Positions 8,335 through 17,289 of a stretch of 64,000 nucleotides of DNA are shown here, in pieces. The position numbers and the translations under genes were made by a program. Under the pieces are notes generated by a model, which saw only the letters and a list, made by a program, of their open reading frames with translations, had not been told where the DNA came from and did no database searches. Source of the DNA: Chromatiales bacterium. Lineage in GTDB: Bacteria; Pseudomonadota; Gammaproteobacteria; Chromatiales; Chromatiaceae. Every line of letters starts with the position of its first letter. Positions within the stretch are counted from its first letter, which is position 1. The stretch lies in contig JANQLO010000032.1 of NCBI GenBank assembly GCA_028280505.1, forward strand, positions 1-64,000. Direction: 5' to 3'.

Positions 8335-9654
8335 ATGCGCTTTAAAGGTACGCTCAAACATCGCATCAGTCGCACCTTTCTGCTGCAAGCCGGCGCGATC
8401 AGTGTCGCCGCGGTGGTTAGCGTGTTGCTGGCGGCCGGCGTGATCCGGCATGTACTGGTGACCGAAGCCTTGCGTATCGAGGCCGATTACTTCTGGGAGC
8501 GCTACAGCATAGATCCCGGCTTTCCCCTGCCGGATACCCGAAACCTCACCGGATATTTCGTGACGAGCAGCCAGGATGAGAACCTGCCGATGGCGTTGCG
8601 CGGCCTGGCCGAGGGTTTTCACGATGTGTCGAGTGATTCGGATTTCACCACGGCGTATGTTACCGAGCGTGAGGGCCGCCATCTGTATCTGGTGTTCGAC
8701 GGTGAGCGGGTCAACGAACTGGCGGCTTACTTCGGCCTGATTCCGCTGATGGTGGTTCTGTTGGTGTTGTATCTCTCGGTCTGGTTGGCGTATCGGGCGT
8801 CACATCGAGCGGTCTCACCCGTGGCCTGGTTGGCGCGCGAGGTGGATCGTCTCGATCCCGATGCGCCCGATGCCGAAGTCTTTGCCGGTCAGCGGTTGCC
8901 TGCCGATGCCGATGAAGAAGTCCGTGTATTGACGACTGCGTTGGGCGGATTCGCCCGGCGTCTGGACGACTTCGTGGAGCGCGAGCGTGCCTTTACTCGT
9001 GACGCCAGCCATGAGTTGCGTACGCCGCTGACGGTTATTCGGGTCGCCGCCGATATTTTGTTACAGCGTGACGATCTATCGGGCGAAGCGTGTCGTAGCG
9101 TTCAGCGTATTCGTCGTTCGTCGGATGAGATGGAAGAATTGGTCGAGGCGTTTTTGCTGTTGGCCCGGGAGGCCGAGAAGGGCCTACCTTTGCAACCGGT
9201 CAGTATCAACGATGTCGTCGATGAAGAGATCGATAAGTTAAGTCTGATCGCCGGGGACAAGATCCTCGATGTGCAGGTGCACGCGGATTGTGTGTTGACC
9301 GTTGAAGCCCCGTCGCAGGCGGTATCCGCAGTGATCGGCAATCTGTTGCGCAATGCCTTTGCCTATACCGATAACGGATGTATCGAGATAAGGATCAGGC
9401 CGCGTCATATCGTTGTTGTCGATAGTGGCGTCGGCATGACTCAACAGGATGTCGAGGAGGTCTTCAGACCTTTCTTTCGAGCCGATTCGGCACGTGTCGA
9501 CGGGCATGGCGTTGGCATGACCATCGTTCGCAGACTCAGTGACCGCTTCGATTGGCCGGTCGAGATCCGTAGCCGTGAGGGGAGCGGTACATCGGTCAAG
9601 GTCGGCTTTCCCTCGGGCGAGTGCACTGTGCTTTCGTCGACGCAGGAGAACTGA
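8335..9654 (+). CDS. Membrane sensor histidine kinase
   Basis: The 439-residue kinase has an N-terminal membrane helix (residues 14-38), a periplasmic sensor segment of about 90 residues, a second membrane helix (LIPLMVVLLVLYLSVWLAY, about 138-157) and a short HAMP-like linker. The dimerisation domain carries the phosphoacceptor His226 in DASHELRTPL. The ATPase domain shows N-box NLLRNAFAYT, VVDSGVGM and GHGVGMTIV. It should phosphorylate the regulator upstream. The sensed signal is unknown; the periplasmic domain has no family I recognise. Confidence 0.92.
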   Translation: MRFKGTLKHRISRTFLLQAGAISVAAVVSVLLAAGVIRHVLVTEALRIEADYFWERYSIDPGFPLPDTRNLTGYFVTSSQDENLPMALRGLAEGFHDVSSDSDFTTAYVTEREGRHLYLVFDGERVNELAAYFGLIPLMVVLLVLYLSVWLAYRASHRAVSPVAWLAREVDRLDPDAPDAEVFAGQRLPADADEEVRVLTTALGGFARRLDDFVERERAFTRDASHELRTPLTVIRVAADILLQRDDLSGEACRSVQRIRRSSDEMEELVEAFLLLAREAEKGLPLQPVSINDVVDEEIDKLSLIAGDKILDVQVHADCVLTVEAPSQAVSAVIGNLLRNAFAYTDNGCIEIRIRPRHIVVVDSGVGMTQQDVEEVFRPFFRADSARVDGHGVGMTIVRRLSDRFDWPVEIRSREGSGTSVKVGFPSGECTVLSSTQEN

Positions 9655-9699
9655 ATACTGCTGACTCCCCTGATCAGCACAAGGTATTCGAGGCTCCTT

Positions 9700-9757
9700 T
9701 TCACCTTTTCTTCACATCATCACGACCGGTCTTTCACGATTGTGGGTCTAGTTTCAC
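9700..9757 (+). promoter_or_regulatory. Phased TTCAC direct repeats upstream of the methyltransferase operon
   Basis: TTCAC occurs at 9700, 9711, 9733 and 9753. The first three are spaced 11 and 22 bp, which is one and two DNA turns. PhoB/OmpR-class regulators bind direct half-sites at this spacing. The repeats lie between the kinase stop and the operon start at 9791, so the adjacent two-component pair may act here. Confidence 0.45.
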
Positions 9758-9790
9758 CTGCATGATTTCAACCGGAAAGCGGGGTGGAAG

Positions 9791-10834
9791 ATGGCAAGCG
9801 TGACAGCAATTGGTTTCGTCGAACAGGGATTGGTACCGGACAAAATGAGTCGGGCCGGAATACGGCGTTTACTCAGGGAACGCATCAGGGAGCTGAAACC
9901 CGACGATTGTGAATGGGTTGTACAAAGCCGCAGTGCTTTCATCGACATGATGAATGATTCGCCGGTTGCGCCTCTGCCGGACAAAGCCAATGAACAGCAC
10001 TACGAGGTGCCGGCCGAATTTTATCGTCAGGTACTCGGGCCGCATGCGAAATACAGTTGCGCATACTGGGATGAGGGCGTGCGTCATCTGGCCGGTGCCG
10101 AACAGCGCGCGTTGGAGATCACTTGTGAACGGGCTCGGTTACATGACGGTTTGGATATTCTCGAACTCGGATGCGGTTGGGGTTCGCTGACCTTGTTCAT
10201 GGCCGAGCAGTATCCGCATGCTGACATCACCGCCGTGTCGAATTCCAATTCGCAACGTGCCTACATCATCGGCGAGGCGGCGCGGCGCGGTTTGAGTAAC
10301 GTTACCGTGCTGACGGCGGACATGAACGATTTCGATGTTGATCGACAGTTCGATCGCGTGGTTTCGGTCGAAATGTTCGAGCATATGCGCAACTATCGTC
10401 GTCTGTTCGCGCGCATCAACGGTTGGCTGGTGCCCGGCGGCCTGTTCTTCATGCATATCTTTTGTCATCGCAATTCACCTTATGAATTTGTCGACCGCGG
10501 CCCTTCGGACTGGATGAGTCGACACTTTTTCAGCGGCGGCATCATGCCGAGCGACGATCTACCGCTGCACTTCCAGGAGGATCTCAGTCTTTTACAGCAA
10601 TGGCGTTGGAACGGGCGGCATTATCAAAAGACCCTGAATGGCTGGTTGTCCCGTATGGACCAGCGTCGTGAATACGTCATGCCGGTGCTCGAAGAGACCT
10701 ATGGCGAGGACGGTGCCGCAGTTTGGTGGGTGCGTTGGCGTTTGTTCTTCATGGCTTGTGCCGAGCTGTTCGGTTACGGGGACGGCAATGAATGGTGGGT
10801 CAGTCACTATCTGTTCGAGCGGCCGGAAGTCTGA
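9791..10834 (+). CDS. Cyclopropane-fatty-acid-synthase-type SAM methyltransferase
   Basis: The 347-residue protein has the CFA-synthase pattern: HYEVPAEFYRQVLGPHAKYSCAYW, the SAM-binding loop LDILELGCGWGSLTLFMAEQYP, and ITAVSNSNSQRAYI. It ends with WMSRHFFSGGIMPSDDLPLHF and WWVRWRLFFMACAELFGYGDGNEWWVSHYLFE. Such enzymes methylate double bonds of membrane phospholipid acyl chains. It is shorter than E. coli Cfa (382 aa) because the N-terminal domain is reduced, as in the subfamily that sits with DUF2878 and DUF1295 genes. It opens a five-gene operon, and lipid remodelling under stress is the likely job. The exact product (cyclopropane or methylated chain) is not readable. Confidence 0.9.
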   Translation: MASVTAIGFVEQGLVPDKMSRAGIRRLLRERIRELKPDDCEWVVQSRSAFIDMMNDSPVAPLPDKANEQHYEVPAEFYRQVLGPHAKYSCAYWDEGVRHLAGAEQRALEITCERARLHDGLDILELGCGWGSLTLFMAEQYPHADITAVSNSNSQRAYIIGEAARRGLSNVTVLTADMNDFDVDRQFDRVVSVEMFEHMRNYRRLFARINGWLVPGGLFFMHIFCHRNSPYEFVDRGPSDWMSRHFFSGGIMPSDDLPLHFQEDLSLLQQWRWNGRHYQKTLNGWLSRMDQRREYVMPVLEETYGEDGAAVWWVRWRLFFMACAELFGYGDGNEWWVSHYLFERPEV

Positions 10835-10850
10835 TCAGGAGTGCGATGCC

Positions 10851-11417
10851 ATGAATATGATTGTTAATTTCGTGATGTTTCAGCTGGCCTGGTTTGCCTG
10901 TGTGCTCGGGGCGGCGCACGGTATGCCGTGGGCCGGCCCTTTGGTTGTGTCGATCGTGGCGGCCCATCATCTGTTGCGGGTGCCCGAGCCGCGTGCGGAA
11001 GCGGTCTTGCTGTTCGTGGTGGCACTGATTGGGTTAACGTTTGACTCGTTGTTGGTATCGAGTGGTTGGCTGGTCTACTCGTCGGGTCAGTGGCATCCGC
11101 TGTTGGCGCCGTATTGGATCGTGGCGATGTGGGTGGCTTTCGCAACCACTTTCAATGTCAGTATGCACTGGCTCAAGGGTCGGGCGCTTGTCGGTGTTTT
11201 GTTTGGTGCCGTCGGTGGCCCCTTGGCTTATCTCGCCGGTGCCAAGCTGGGTGCCGTGGTTATTGCTGACCCGCTCGCGGCGACGTTGGCGTTGGGCCTG
11301 GGTTGGGGTTTGCTGATGCCGATATTGATGTGGATTGCGACCCATCTCGATGGTTGGCGCCCCGGTGTGGGTCGACGAGTTCTGGCGACCGGCGCAAGGG
11401 CTCACGGCAATGTTTGA
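10851..11417 (+). CDS. DUF2878 membrane protein
   Basis: The 188-residue protein is almost entirely hydrophobic, with about five or six membrane helices (FQLAWFACVLGAAHG, LLFVVALIGLTFDSLLV, PYWIVAMWVAFATTFN, GVLFGAVGGPLAYLAGAKLG, LALGLGWGLLMPILMWI). The pattern W-ATTFN-S-WL and GGPLAYLAGAKLGAV fits DUF2878. AGGAG at 10837-10841 supports ATG 10851. Its stop overlaps the next start by 8 nt. The function is unknown; the family regularly accompanies CFA-type methyltransferase and DUF1295 genes, which suggests a role in membrane lipid modification. Confidence 0.8.
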   Translation: MNMIVNFVMFQLAWFACVLGAAHGMPWAGPLVVSIVAAHHLLRVPEPRAEAVLLFVVALIGLTFDSLLVSSGWLVYSSGQWHPLLAPYWIVAMWVAFATTFNVSMHWLKGRALVGVLFGAVGGPLAYLAGAKLGAVVIADPLAATLALGLGWGLLMPILMWIATHLDGWRPGVGRRVLATGARAHGNV

Positions 11418-12219
11418 CTTGGATATCTATCTCGATGGCCTCGTGATTATCCTCGTTGCCGGTGCGCTCACCTGGTTGCTCAGTATGGTCAAACGTGACG
11501 TCGGCATCGTCGATAGTTTGTGGGCGCCGATGTTTTTGCTCGCGGCGATCGCTTACTTGTCGCACGTTGCGGAACCGGGCGCGCGTGCGCTGATCGTTAT
11601 TGTTTTGGTTGGGCTATGGGCTCTGCGATTGACGAGCTACATCACTTGGCGTAACTGGGGTGAGGCCGAGGACGCGCGCTACCAGGCCATTCGTAAACGT
11701 AATCAGCCCGGTTTCACGTTCAAAAGCCTTTACCTGGTGTTCGGCCTGCAGGGCGTGATTGCCTGGGTCGTGTCTTTGCCGTTGCTGGCGGCCATTCTCA
11801 GCAATGCACCGCTTGGTGTGTTGGATTTTCTGGGTGTCGGTCTGTGGGCCGTCGGTATGACCTTCGAAGCTGTTGGCGATTGGCAGTTGGCGCGCTTCAA
11901 AGCCGACCCGGCAAATCACGGCAAGGTGCTCGATAGCGGCCTGTGGCGTTACAGCCGACACCCCAACTATTTCGGTAACGCCTGTATCTGGTGGGGGTTC
12001 TTCCTGGTCGCGCTGTCGGCCGGCGCGTGGTGGAGTCTGGTGTCGCCGATCTTGATGACGTTCTTGTTGCTCAAGGTGTCGGGCGTCACCTTGCTGGAGA
12101 AGGACATCGGTGAGCGGCGCCCCGCATATCGGGGTTATATCGAACGGACCAATGCATTTGTTCCCGGACCGCCCAGACAGGTGGATGGACACGAAACCGG
12201 AACGGAGGCGAAAGTATGA
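11410..12219 (+). CDS. DUF1295 (steroid 5-alpha-reductase-like) membrane protein
   Basis: The 269-residue protein has five or more membrane helices and the DUF1295 hallmarks: VGIVDSLWAP near the N-terminus, RLTSYITWRNWGEAEDARYQ, the C-terminal GLWRYSRHPNYFGNACIWWGFFL and LLEKDIGERRPAYRGYIERTNAFVP. The RHPNYFG motif is the NAD(P)H-site signature shared with sterol and isoprenylcysteine-modifying enzymes. It probably reduces or modifies a lipid double bond in the inner membrane. It overlaps DUF2878 and the next gene (ATGA), so translational coupling is likely. Confidence 0.9.
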   Translation: MFDLDIYLDGLVIILVAGALTWLLSMVKRDVGIVDSLWAPMFLLAAIAYLSHVAEPGARALIVIVLVGLWALRLTSYITWRNWGEAEDARYQAIRKRNQPGFTFKSLYLVFGLQGVIAWVVSLPLLAAILSNAPLGVLDFLGVGLWAVGMTFEAVGDWQLARFKADPANHGKVLDSGLWRYSRHPNYFGNACIWWGFFLVALSAGAWWSLVSPILMTFLLLKVSGVTLLEKDIGERRPAYRGYIERTNAFVPGPPRQVDGHETGTEAKV

Positions 12220-12920
12220 CGTTCGGCAAGGCGTTCTTGTTGCCGATGGCATTTTCGGTATCGGCAAACGCGTGGGGTAAGACTCTTTCGGTAGACGATC
12301 TGCATTTCCGGGTGTTGTTGGACGACAAACCCATCGGTTTTCACCACTTCCGCATCACTGACGGCGTTGATGCCAGAACAGTCGAAGTCGATGCCGAATT
12401 TGATGTCCGTGTTTTGTTTGTCCCGGTCTATCGCTATCGTCACAGCAATACCGAAGTTTGGCAGGATGGATGTCTTGCCCACATCGAGTCGCAAACCGAC
12501 TCCAATGGCAAGTTTTTTTCCGTCAGCGGACGAAAAGGCACCGACACCTACGACATAAAAACGGGTTCGGTTTCTCAGTTGTATCCGCTCGATTGCCTGA
12601 TGAGCTTTGCTTATTGGGACCGCAGTATTTTGCAGCAGGAACGCTTGCTGAATGCACAGACCGGCGAGGTTATCGGGGTCGAGATTCAATCGTTGGGAGA
12701 ACAGCGACTGAGTCTTGCCGACGGCGAGGTCGTTGCTGAAGCCTACAAAATCGTTTCGTTTGCAGGGGATGTCGATATCAAGCTTTGGTATGCGGCATCG
12801 GACGGACGTTGGCTGTCACTCGAATCGCGTCTCGAAAACGGCCGATTGATGCGATATGTGCCGCACGCCACCGACAAGCTGGCTTGGCACGATGCGGGCG
12901 CTGTGTCGGGGGCGCGCTGA
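12216..12920 (+). CDS. Exported DUF6134-like protein
   Basis: The 234-residue protein starts with a signal peptide (MTFGKAFLLPMAFSVSANAWG). The rest is rich in short beta strands (LHFRVLLDDKPIGFHHFRIT, FDVRVLFVPVYRYRHSNTEVW, LWYAASDGRWLSLESRLENGR), consistent with a periplasmic beta-barrel-like or lipid-handling fold. I assign it to DUF6134 from memory of this operon type. Function unknown. It overlaps the DUF1295 stop and lies 2 nt before the lipocalin, so all are probably made together. Confidence 0.65.
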   Translation: MTFGKAFLLPMAFSVSANAWGKTLSVDDLHFRVLLDDKPIGFHHFRITDGVDARTVEVDAEFDVRVLFVPVYRYRHSNTEVWQDGCLAHIESQTDSNGKFFSVSGRKGTDTYDIKTGSVSQLYPLDCLMSFAYWDRSILQQERLLNAQTGEVIGVEIQSLGEQRLSLADGEVVAEAYKIVSFAGDVDIKLWYAASDGRWLSLESRLENGRLMRYVPHATDKLAWHDAGAVSGAR

Positions 12921-12922
12921 CG

Positions 12923-13465
12923 ATGTCCAAGTCCTGGTTGTCGGTGGCCTTACTGTTCGCCTTGCTGTTGTCCGGTTGCGGCTCGGCGCCAAAGACGCCG
13001 ATCGATACCGTCGAGCAACTCGATCTGGCGAGATTCATGGGCGACTGGTATGTCATTGCGAATATTCCGACTTTCATTGAGCGCGGTGCGCATAATGCAG
13101 TCGAATCCTACGAGTTGATGCCCGAGCGTACCGTTGCGACGACCTTTCGTTTCCGAGACGGTGCTTTCGACGGGCCGGTCAAGGTGTATCGGCCCACCGG
13201 TTTCGTCAGCGATGAGAACAGTGCGATCTGGGGTATGCAATTCATTTGGCCGATCAAAGCCGAGTTCTTGGTGTTATATATCGATCAGGCATATCAGCGC
13301 ACCATTATCGGTCGTTCCAAGCGCGACTACCTCTGGCTGATGGCGCGTGAGCCGGTGGTGTCTGAGGCGGATTACAAAGAGATGCTGGATGTCGCCGCTG
13401 CGGCCGGTTACGATCTTTCAAAAATACAAAGGGTTCCGCAGCGCTGGCCAGAAAAAGATCTTTAG
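12923..13465 (+). CDS. Bacterial lipocalin lipoprotein (Blc-like)
   Basis: The 180-residue protein has a lipoprotein signal peptide (LLFALLLSGCGS) and the lipocalin first motif DLARFMGDWYVIANIPTFIERG, a GxW-type core. It then follows the eight-strand barrel with YIDQAYQRTIIGRSKRDYLWLMAREP. E. coli Blc is an outer-membrane lipocalin that binds lysophospholipids. As the last gene of the lipid-modification operon it may carry or scavenge modified lipids in the periplasm. The start is ATG 12923, just after the preceding stop. Confidence 0.9.
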   Translation: MSKSWLSVALLFALLLSGCGSAPKTPIDTVEQLDLARFMGDWYVIANIPTFIERGAHNAVESYELMPERTVATTFRFRDGAFDGPVKVYRPTGFVSDENSAIWGMQFIWPIKAEFLVLYIDQAYQRTIIGRSKRDYLWLMAREPVVSEADYKEMLDVAAAAGYDLSKIQRVPQRWPEKDL

Positions 13466-13514
13466 CGGGCATCCATCCAAGGATGGTGGAATCGCGTGCT
13501 ATCAAGCGCCTGAA

Positions 13515-15611
13515 TCACACTGCTGTGGGTGATGGTTCGTCATAGCGTTGCAGCAGACTACGCAAGGCACTCTCTTTGTTGGGAAAGAAACGCTCACGAC
13601 CGATGTCGTCGACCAGGCGGGTGCGTTCCATGACCGATATCACTTGATGTTTGAGGCCGCTGAATGCGATCTCGACGCCGGCTTCGTTGAGCTGTCGGGC
13701 GACCTCGCGCACCTTTTCTTCGCCCGATGCGTCGATCTCGTTGATACTGCTGCCGATAACCAGAATCACCTTGGCCTTGGGGTAGTCGGCTATGGCTTCG
13801 AGCACGATATCTTCGAAATAGGCGACCGTAGAGAACGTTAGTGACCCGTCGAAGCGTACCGGTACCACCGTCTCGCTCAGGGGTTCGAGGTGGTGGGTAT
13901 TGACGCCGGCCAACGTGCCGTCCGGCATTCGACTGACGATCTCGGCGCGAGGGCGCATACTTTTGATCAGGCACACCAGTACCGTAAGGACTATGCCAAG
14001 CAGAATGCCGTTGGCGATTGCCGGCGCCATCGCCAACGTGGCGATAAAGGTAATAATGCCGATCACCGCGCCGGACCGGTCGGCCTTCCAGGCATGGACC
14101 AGGGGAGCGATACGGATCAGACCGAACACGGCCATCATGACGATGACTGCCAGCACCGACTGGGGTAAGTCATACAGATAGGGCGTAAAGAACAGTAACA
14201 CCAAAACCACGGCAAGTGCGCTCACAATGGCGAACAACCCCGTTTTAGCTCCCGTCTTTGCAGCGACTGCCGAGCGCGAGAAAGAACCGCTGACGGTGTA
14301 GGAGCTGAAGAAACTACCGACGATGTTGGCCAGGCCCTGACCGACCAACTCCTTACTGGTATCGATGCGTTCACCTGTGGTGGTCGCGATCGCCTTGGAT
14401 ATCGAGGTCGCCTCCATAAAGCCGATCAGGGCCATGACGATGGCCGCCGGCATCAAGGCCAGTAACAGATCCCATTGCATCACCGGTATCGAGAACGATG
14501 GTAGGCCGTCGGGGATTTCGCCGACAACGGCGCCGCCCGACGAAAGCGTAACCTGGTTGTTCGAGATACCGGCGTAGCGCCAAATTCTGCCGTCTCCCTC
14601 CAGTTCGGCAGGTCGTTCACCGCTCCGGTAGAAGCGTGGCGCTTCGCCCGGTGCTGCACCGCCTTCCAGGCGAATACTGTGCAGAGCGATGCGTAAAGCG
14701 TTGTTTTGACCCTTTAGGGTATCGAGTTCGTATTGCAGCAGCTGAACAGATGCCTCGATCTCGGCCAGATGCGCGACGGCGTCCAACCCCTCGGCATCAC
14801 GGATCTGTGAAGCTTCCCGGTTCTTTTCGGAGATTTGCCCGGTTAGCGTTTTGATCTGTTCGGTAGACAAGGCAAATCGCGTGAGCATATCTACCTTTTT
14901 GGGATTCTCGATCTGGTCGAGTTGGATGACTGTCGTGCGCTCGAAATCGATTATCGCCGAAATTGCAGTGGTGACGACGACGGCGAGCAACACGCCGGGC
15001 ACGAGCGGCGAGATGCGTTTGGCGCCGACGATCAGCAGGTAGGCGATGATGGCGAATATCAATGTCGGCCAATGGGTCGAACCAATCTGCTCGATGACAC
15101 GCCACAGGTCGGCCAGATAGACGTCGGAGCGGGGGAAGGGCACGCCAATGATCTTGCTGAACTGCGACAAGCCGATGATCAGCGCCGCCGCATTGGTGAA
15201 TCCAACGATAACCGGGCTGGATAGCAGGTTCACGATAGCGCCGAGCTTGAACAGCCCGAGAGCCAATCGCAGGATACCGACTATCAAGGCCAACATGACC
15301 GAGAGTTCGATGAAGCCTGGACTGCCCGGTGTCGCGAACGGGATCAGCGCAGCGGCTGACATCAAAGACAGCATCGCCACCGGGCCGGTATGCAGTTGAC
15401 TGGATGAGCCCCACATCGAGGCGATGATCACGGGGATGAAGGATGCATAGAGACCGTAGACCACAGGCAATCCTGCGAGTTGTGCATAGGCCATACTCTG
15501 CGGCACCAGCACCAGGGCTACGGTGATGCCCGAGATCATATCGGCACGCAGTGTTCCCCGGCTCATCGGGAACCACCTGAGGAAGGGTAACAGGGTTTGC
15601 AGACCGGTCAT
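13515..15611 (-). CDS. SulP-family anion transporter with coiled-coil insert and STAS domain
   Basis: The 698-residue protein has the SulP core (DMISGITVALVLVPQSMAYAQLAGLPVVYGLYASFIP), about ten membrane segments, and a C-terminal STAS domain (about 570-690; IDASGEEKVREVARQLNEAGVEIAFSG). Unusually, about 140 residues (roughly 226-365) separate the IIDFERTTV and GLPSFSIP segments, where many relatives have a short loop. This stretch includes a Gln/Glu/Ala-rich helix likely to form a coiled coil. Start 15611 follows a GAAGGA RBS; the ORF extends 14 codons further upstream. It probably takes up sulfate, bicarbonate or another oxyanion. It converges with the lipocalin gene. Confidence 0.88.
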   Translation of the reverse strand: MTGLQTLLPFLRWFPMSRGTLRADMISGITVALVLVPQSMAYAQLAGLPVVYGLYASFIPVIIASMWGSSSQLHTGPVAMLSLMSAAALIPFATPGSPGFIELSVMLALIVGILRLALGLFKLGAIVNLLSSPVIVGFTNAAALIIGLSQFSKIIGVPFPRSDVYLADLWRVIEQIGSTHWPTLIFAIIAYLLIVGAKRISPLVPGVLLAVVVTTAISAIIDFERTTVIQLDQIENPKKVDMLTRFALSTEQIKTLTGQISEKNREASQIRDAEGLDAVAHLAEIEASVQLLQYELDTLKGQNNALRIALHSIRLEGGAAPGEAPRFYRSGERPAELEGDGRIWRYAGISNNQVTLSSGGAVVGEIPDGLPSFSIPVMQWDLLLALMPAAIVMALIGFMEATSISKAIATTTGERIDTSKELVGQGLANIVGSFFSSYTVSGSFSRSAVAAKTGAKTGLFAIVSALAVVLVLLFFTPYLYDLPQSVLAVIVMMAVFGLIRIAPLVHAWKADRSGAVIGIITFIATLAMAPAIANGILLGIVLTVLVCLIKSMRPRAEIVSRMPDGTLAGVNTHHLEPLSETVVPVRFDGSLTFSTVAYFEDIVLEAIADYPKAKVILVIGSSINEIDASGEEKVREVARQLNEAGVEIAFSGLKHQVISVMERTRLVDDIGRERFFPNKESALRSLLQRYDEPSPTAV

Positions 15612-15921
15612 GTCGTTGATATTCCTTCGGGCCTGATAACAGAGTCTGACCACATCCGCCCCGTGCCTGCCGACCAGGAGGGTGGCATAACGGGACCGGG
15701 TCAGTCTGTCGTTCGAAACTTCAGTCCAGCCTATGCGGCTCAGGCTTATTAAGCTAATCGATGATGTAATTTACCACTATAGATTTTGGTCTATGTATTT
15801 CGAGGGTATCCAAGCGGGGAAATTTTGGCGAAACGAACAGTGTGATGACGATGTTTATCTTGTGTTTATTGAAACGATTTTTCGTCTTAGAGTTGAGTGC
15901 CGGGATGTGTTTGCCGGGGCC

Positions 15922-16590
15922 TTACTCATAAGGCTCGACTCTCATGGCTTGTATACGATAACCCGCTTCGGCCAGCTCGCTGGATGTGGCTTCGACCGAT
16001 AGGGTTCCGCTGACCCACACGGTATCGAATAACATGCCTTGATACTCGGCGCCGGCGTCGGTTTTTACATAGACGGTTTGATTCGCCGGTGGTGGCGGCA
16101 CGTGTATGCAGGCGCCGTAATAGGGTACCAGCAGAAATTCACCAATTTTTTCCGCGTCCATTTCTATTGGCACCACGAAACCGGCCAGCTTGATTTGTTT
16201 GCCGTCGAGCTCGGGTACGACCGGTGCCGCATCCCACAGGGCCTTAAGTTTATCCATCAATTCCGCGGCGCGAGGATCGTCGTCGCTTAGCTCGTCGATG
16301 GGATACTCGGCCATGATTTTATCGGGCCGCCAATCCAGGGGTATGAGCGTATCCCATTCAAGCTCGTCGAATTCGTAAACGTCGTCTGAAATGGTGGTTG
16401 CTGCGGTCTCGGATTGACCTGACGGCGGTGATGTTGGAGCGATGGGGCCGGTCGTTTCCGGCAATGCCGCGATTACAGGCCGTGCTGTTACTTGCTGCTG
16501 CGCTTGTGCGGTCGGCGGTTCGCTATTGTCACATCCGGCGACGACGACAAGACCAATGATCAGAAGCGAGAGCGTTATCGGCTTGGGCAT
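15922..16590 (-). CDS. DUF3299 lipoprotein
   Basis: The 222-residue protein has a lipoprotein signal (LLIIGLVVVAGCDNS) and a low-complexity Ala/Pro/Thr linker. The C-terminal domain has the DUF3299 pattern KIKLAGFVVPIEMDAEKIGEFLLVPYYGACIHVPPPPANQTVYV, here reading KQIKLAGF at the start. It ends with VWVSGTLSVEATSSELAEAGYRI. The family is periplasmic, of unknown function, and often sits near ABC exporters with a related protein; neither is seen here. The conserved Cys in YGACIHVPPP may be a ligand or a thiol site. It is a single gene on the minus strand. Confidence 0.85.
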   Translation of the reverse strand: MPKPITLSLLIIGLVVVAGCDNSEPPTAQAQQQVTARPVIAALPETTGPIAPTSPPSGQSETAATTISDDVYEFDELEWDTLIPLDWRPDKIMAEYPIDELSDDDPRAAELMDKLKALWDAAPVVPELDGKQIKLAGFVVPIEMDAEKIGEFLLVPYYGACIHVPPPPANQTVYVKTDAGAEYQGMLFDTVWVSGTLSVEATSSELAEAGYRIQAMRVEPYE

Positions 16591-16775
16591 TACGGGGTTT
16601 CCTAAATATGTCGCTGCGGTTTTTTCAACACAGACCGGCGTATCCTGGTGATTGTCACGGGATCTAACCATGTAGGTTAAAGCCTGTCGTCTATGGTAAC
16701 GGTGATCCTTAGCGTGGTCATAATCACGGATCGAGCGATGGGCCGCAGGTCACAGCACTAGACCGGAAAGGGTAT

Positions 16776-17198
16776 TCAGGGTTCCGTGGTCGCTAATTCG
16801 GCACGGAAGGTATTGAGGATGGATGGCCAAGAGGCGTCATTCCAAATGCCGGCGCGATCGTCACGGCGGTTGAGAACATGGGCTAGGTCGATGGGTTCTT
16901 CACAGTTGTCGAGCAATGCCATGCTCCAATTAGGGAAATCGCGTTGTTCGATTGGCCGAATGACCACGGTGTGGATGTCGTCGTGCCGGTTATCGCGCAG
17001 GATATCGGCATAAATCACCAGAACGTTTTTGTCCGAGCCTTCCAGTACCTGAAGATAGGCGTCCTCGGCCGCGTAGAGCATGCCGGTGACGTCCCCGGCG
17101 TGATTCCGACGGCTGGCCGCCGCAACCATTTGCTTTAGTTCATCGCCATCGAGTCGAACTGTGGCATGACTGGTATAGATGATCTGGAGCAGCCCCAT
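16776..17198 (-). CDS. BLUF-domain blue-light sensor
   Basis: The 140-residue protein is a stand-alone BLUF domain plus a short C-terminal extension. It holds all key flavin-pocket residues at the same numbers as cyanobacterial PixD: Tyr8 (QIIYTSHA), Asn32 (RNHAGDVTGML), Gln50 (AYLQVLEGS), Trp91 and Met93 (FPNWSMAL). It should bind FAD and undergo the blue-light red shift. Short BLUF proteins work through a protein partner. None is adjacent: only a broken DUF3144 gene lies upstream. The cfa/lipocalin operon 3 kb away fits a photo-oxidative stress theme but that link is inference. Confidence 0.93.
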   Translation of the reverse strand: MGLLQIIYTSHATVRLDGDELKQMVAAASRRNHAGDVTGMLYAAEDAYLQVLEGSDKNVLVIYADILRDNRHDDIHTVVIRPIEQRDFPNWSMALLDNCEEPIDLAHVLNRRDDRAGIWNDASWPSILNTFRAELATTEP

Positions 17199-17289
17199 AA
17201 CGATTGGTCTTGTGTCGGTTCGATAACCCCTGTGTAGTCCAGAAAGCTGTTGTCGCCAAGGACGTGGGAATGAAAGATTGCCGGTAATC

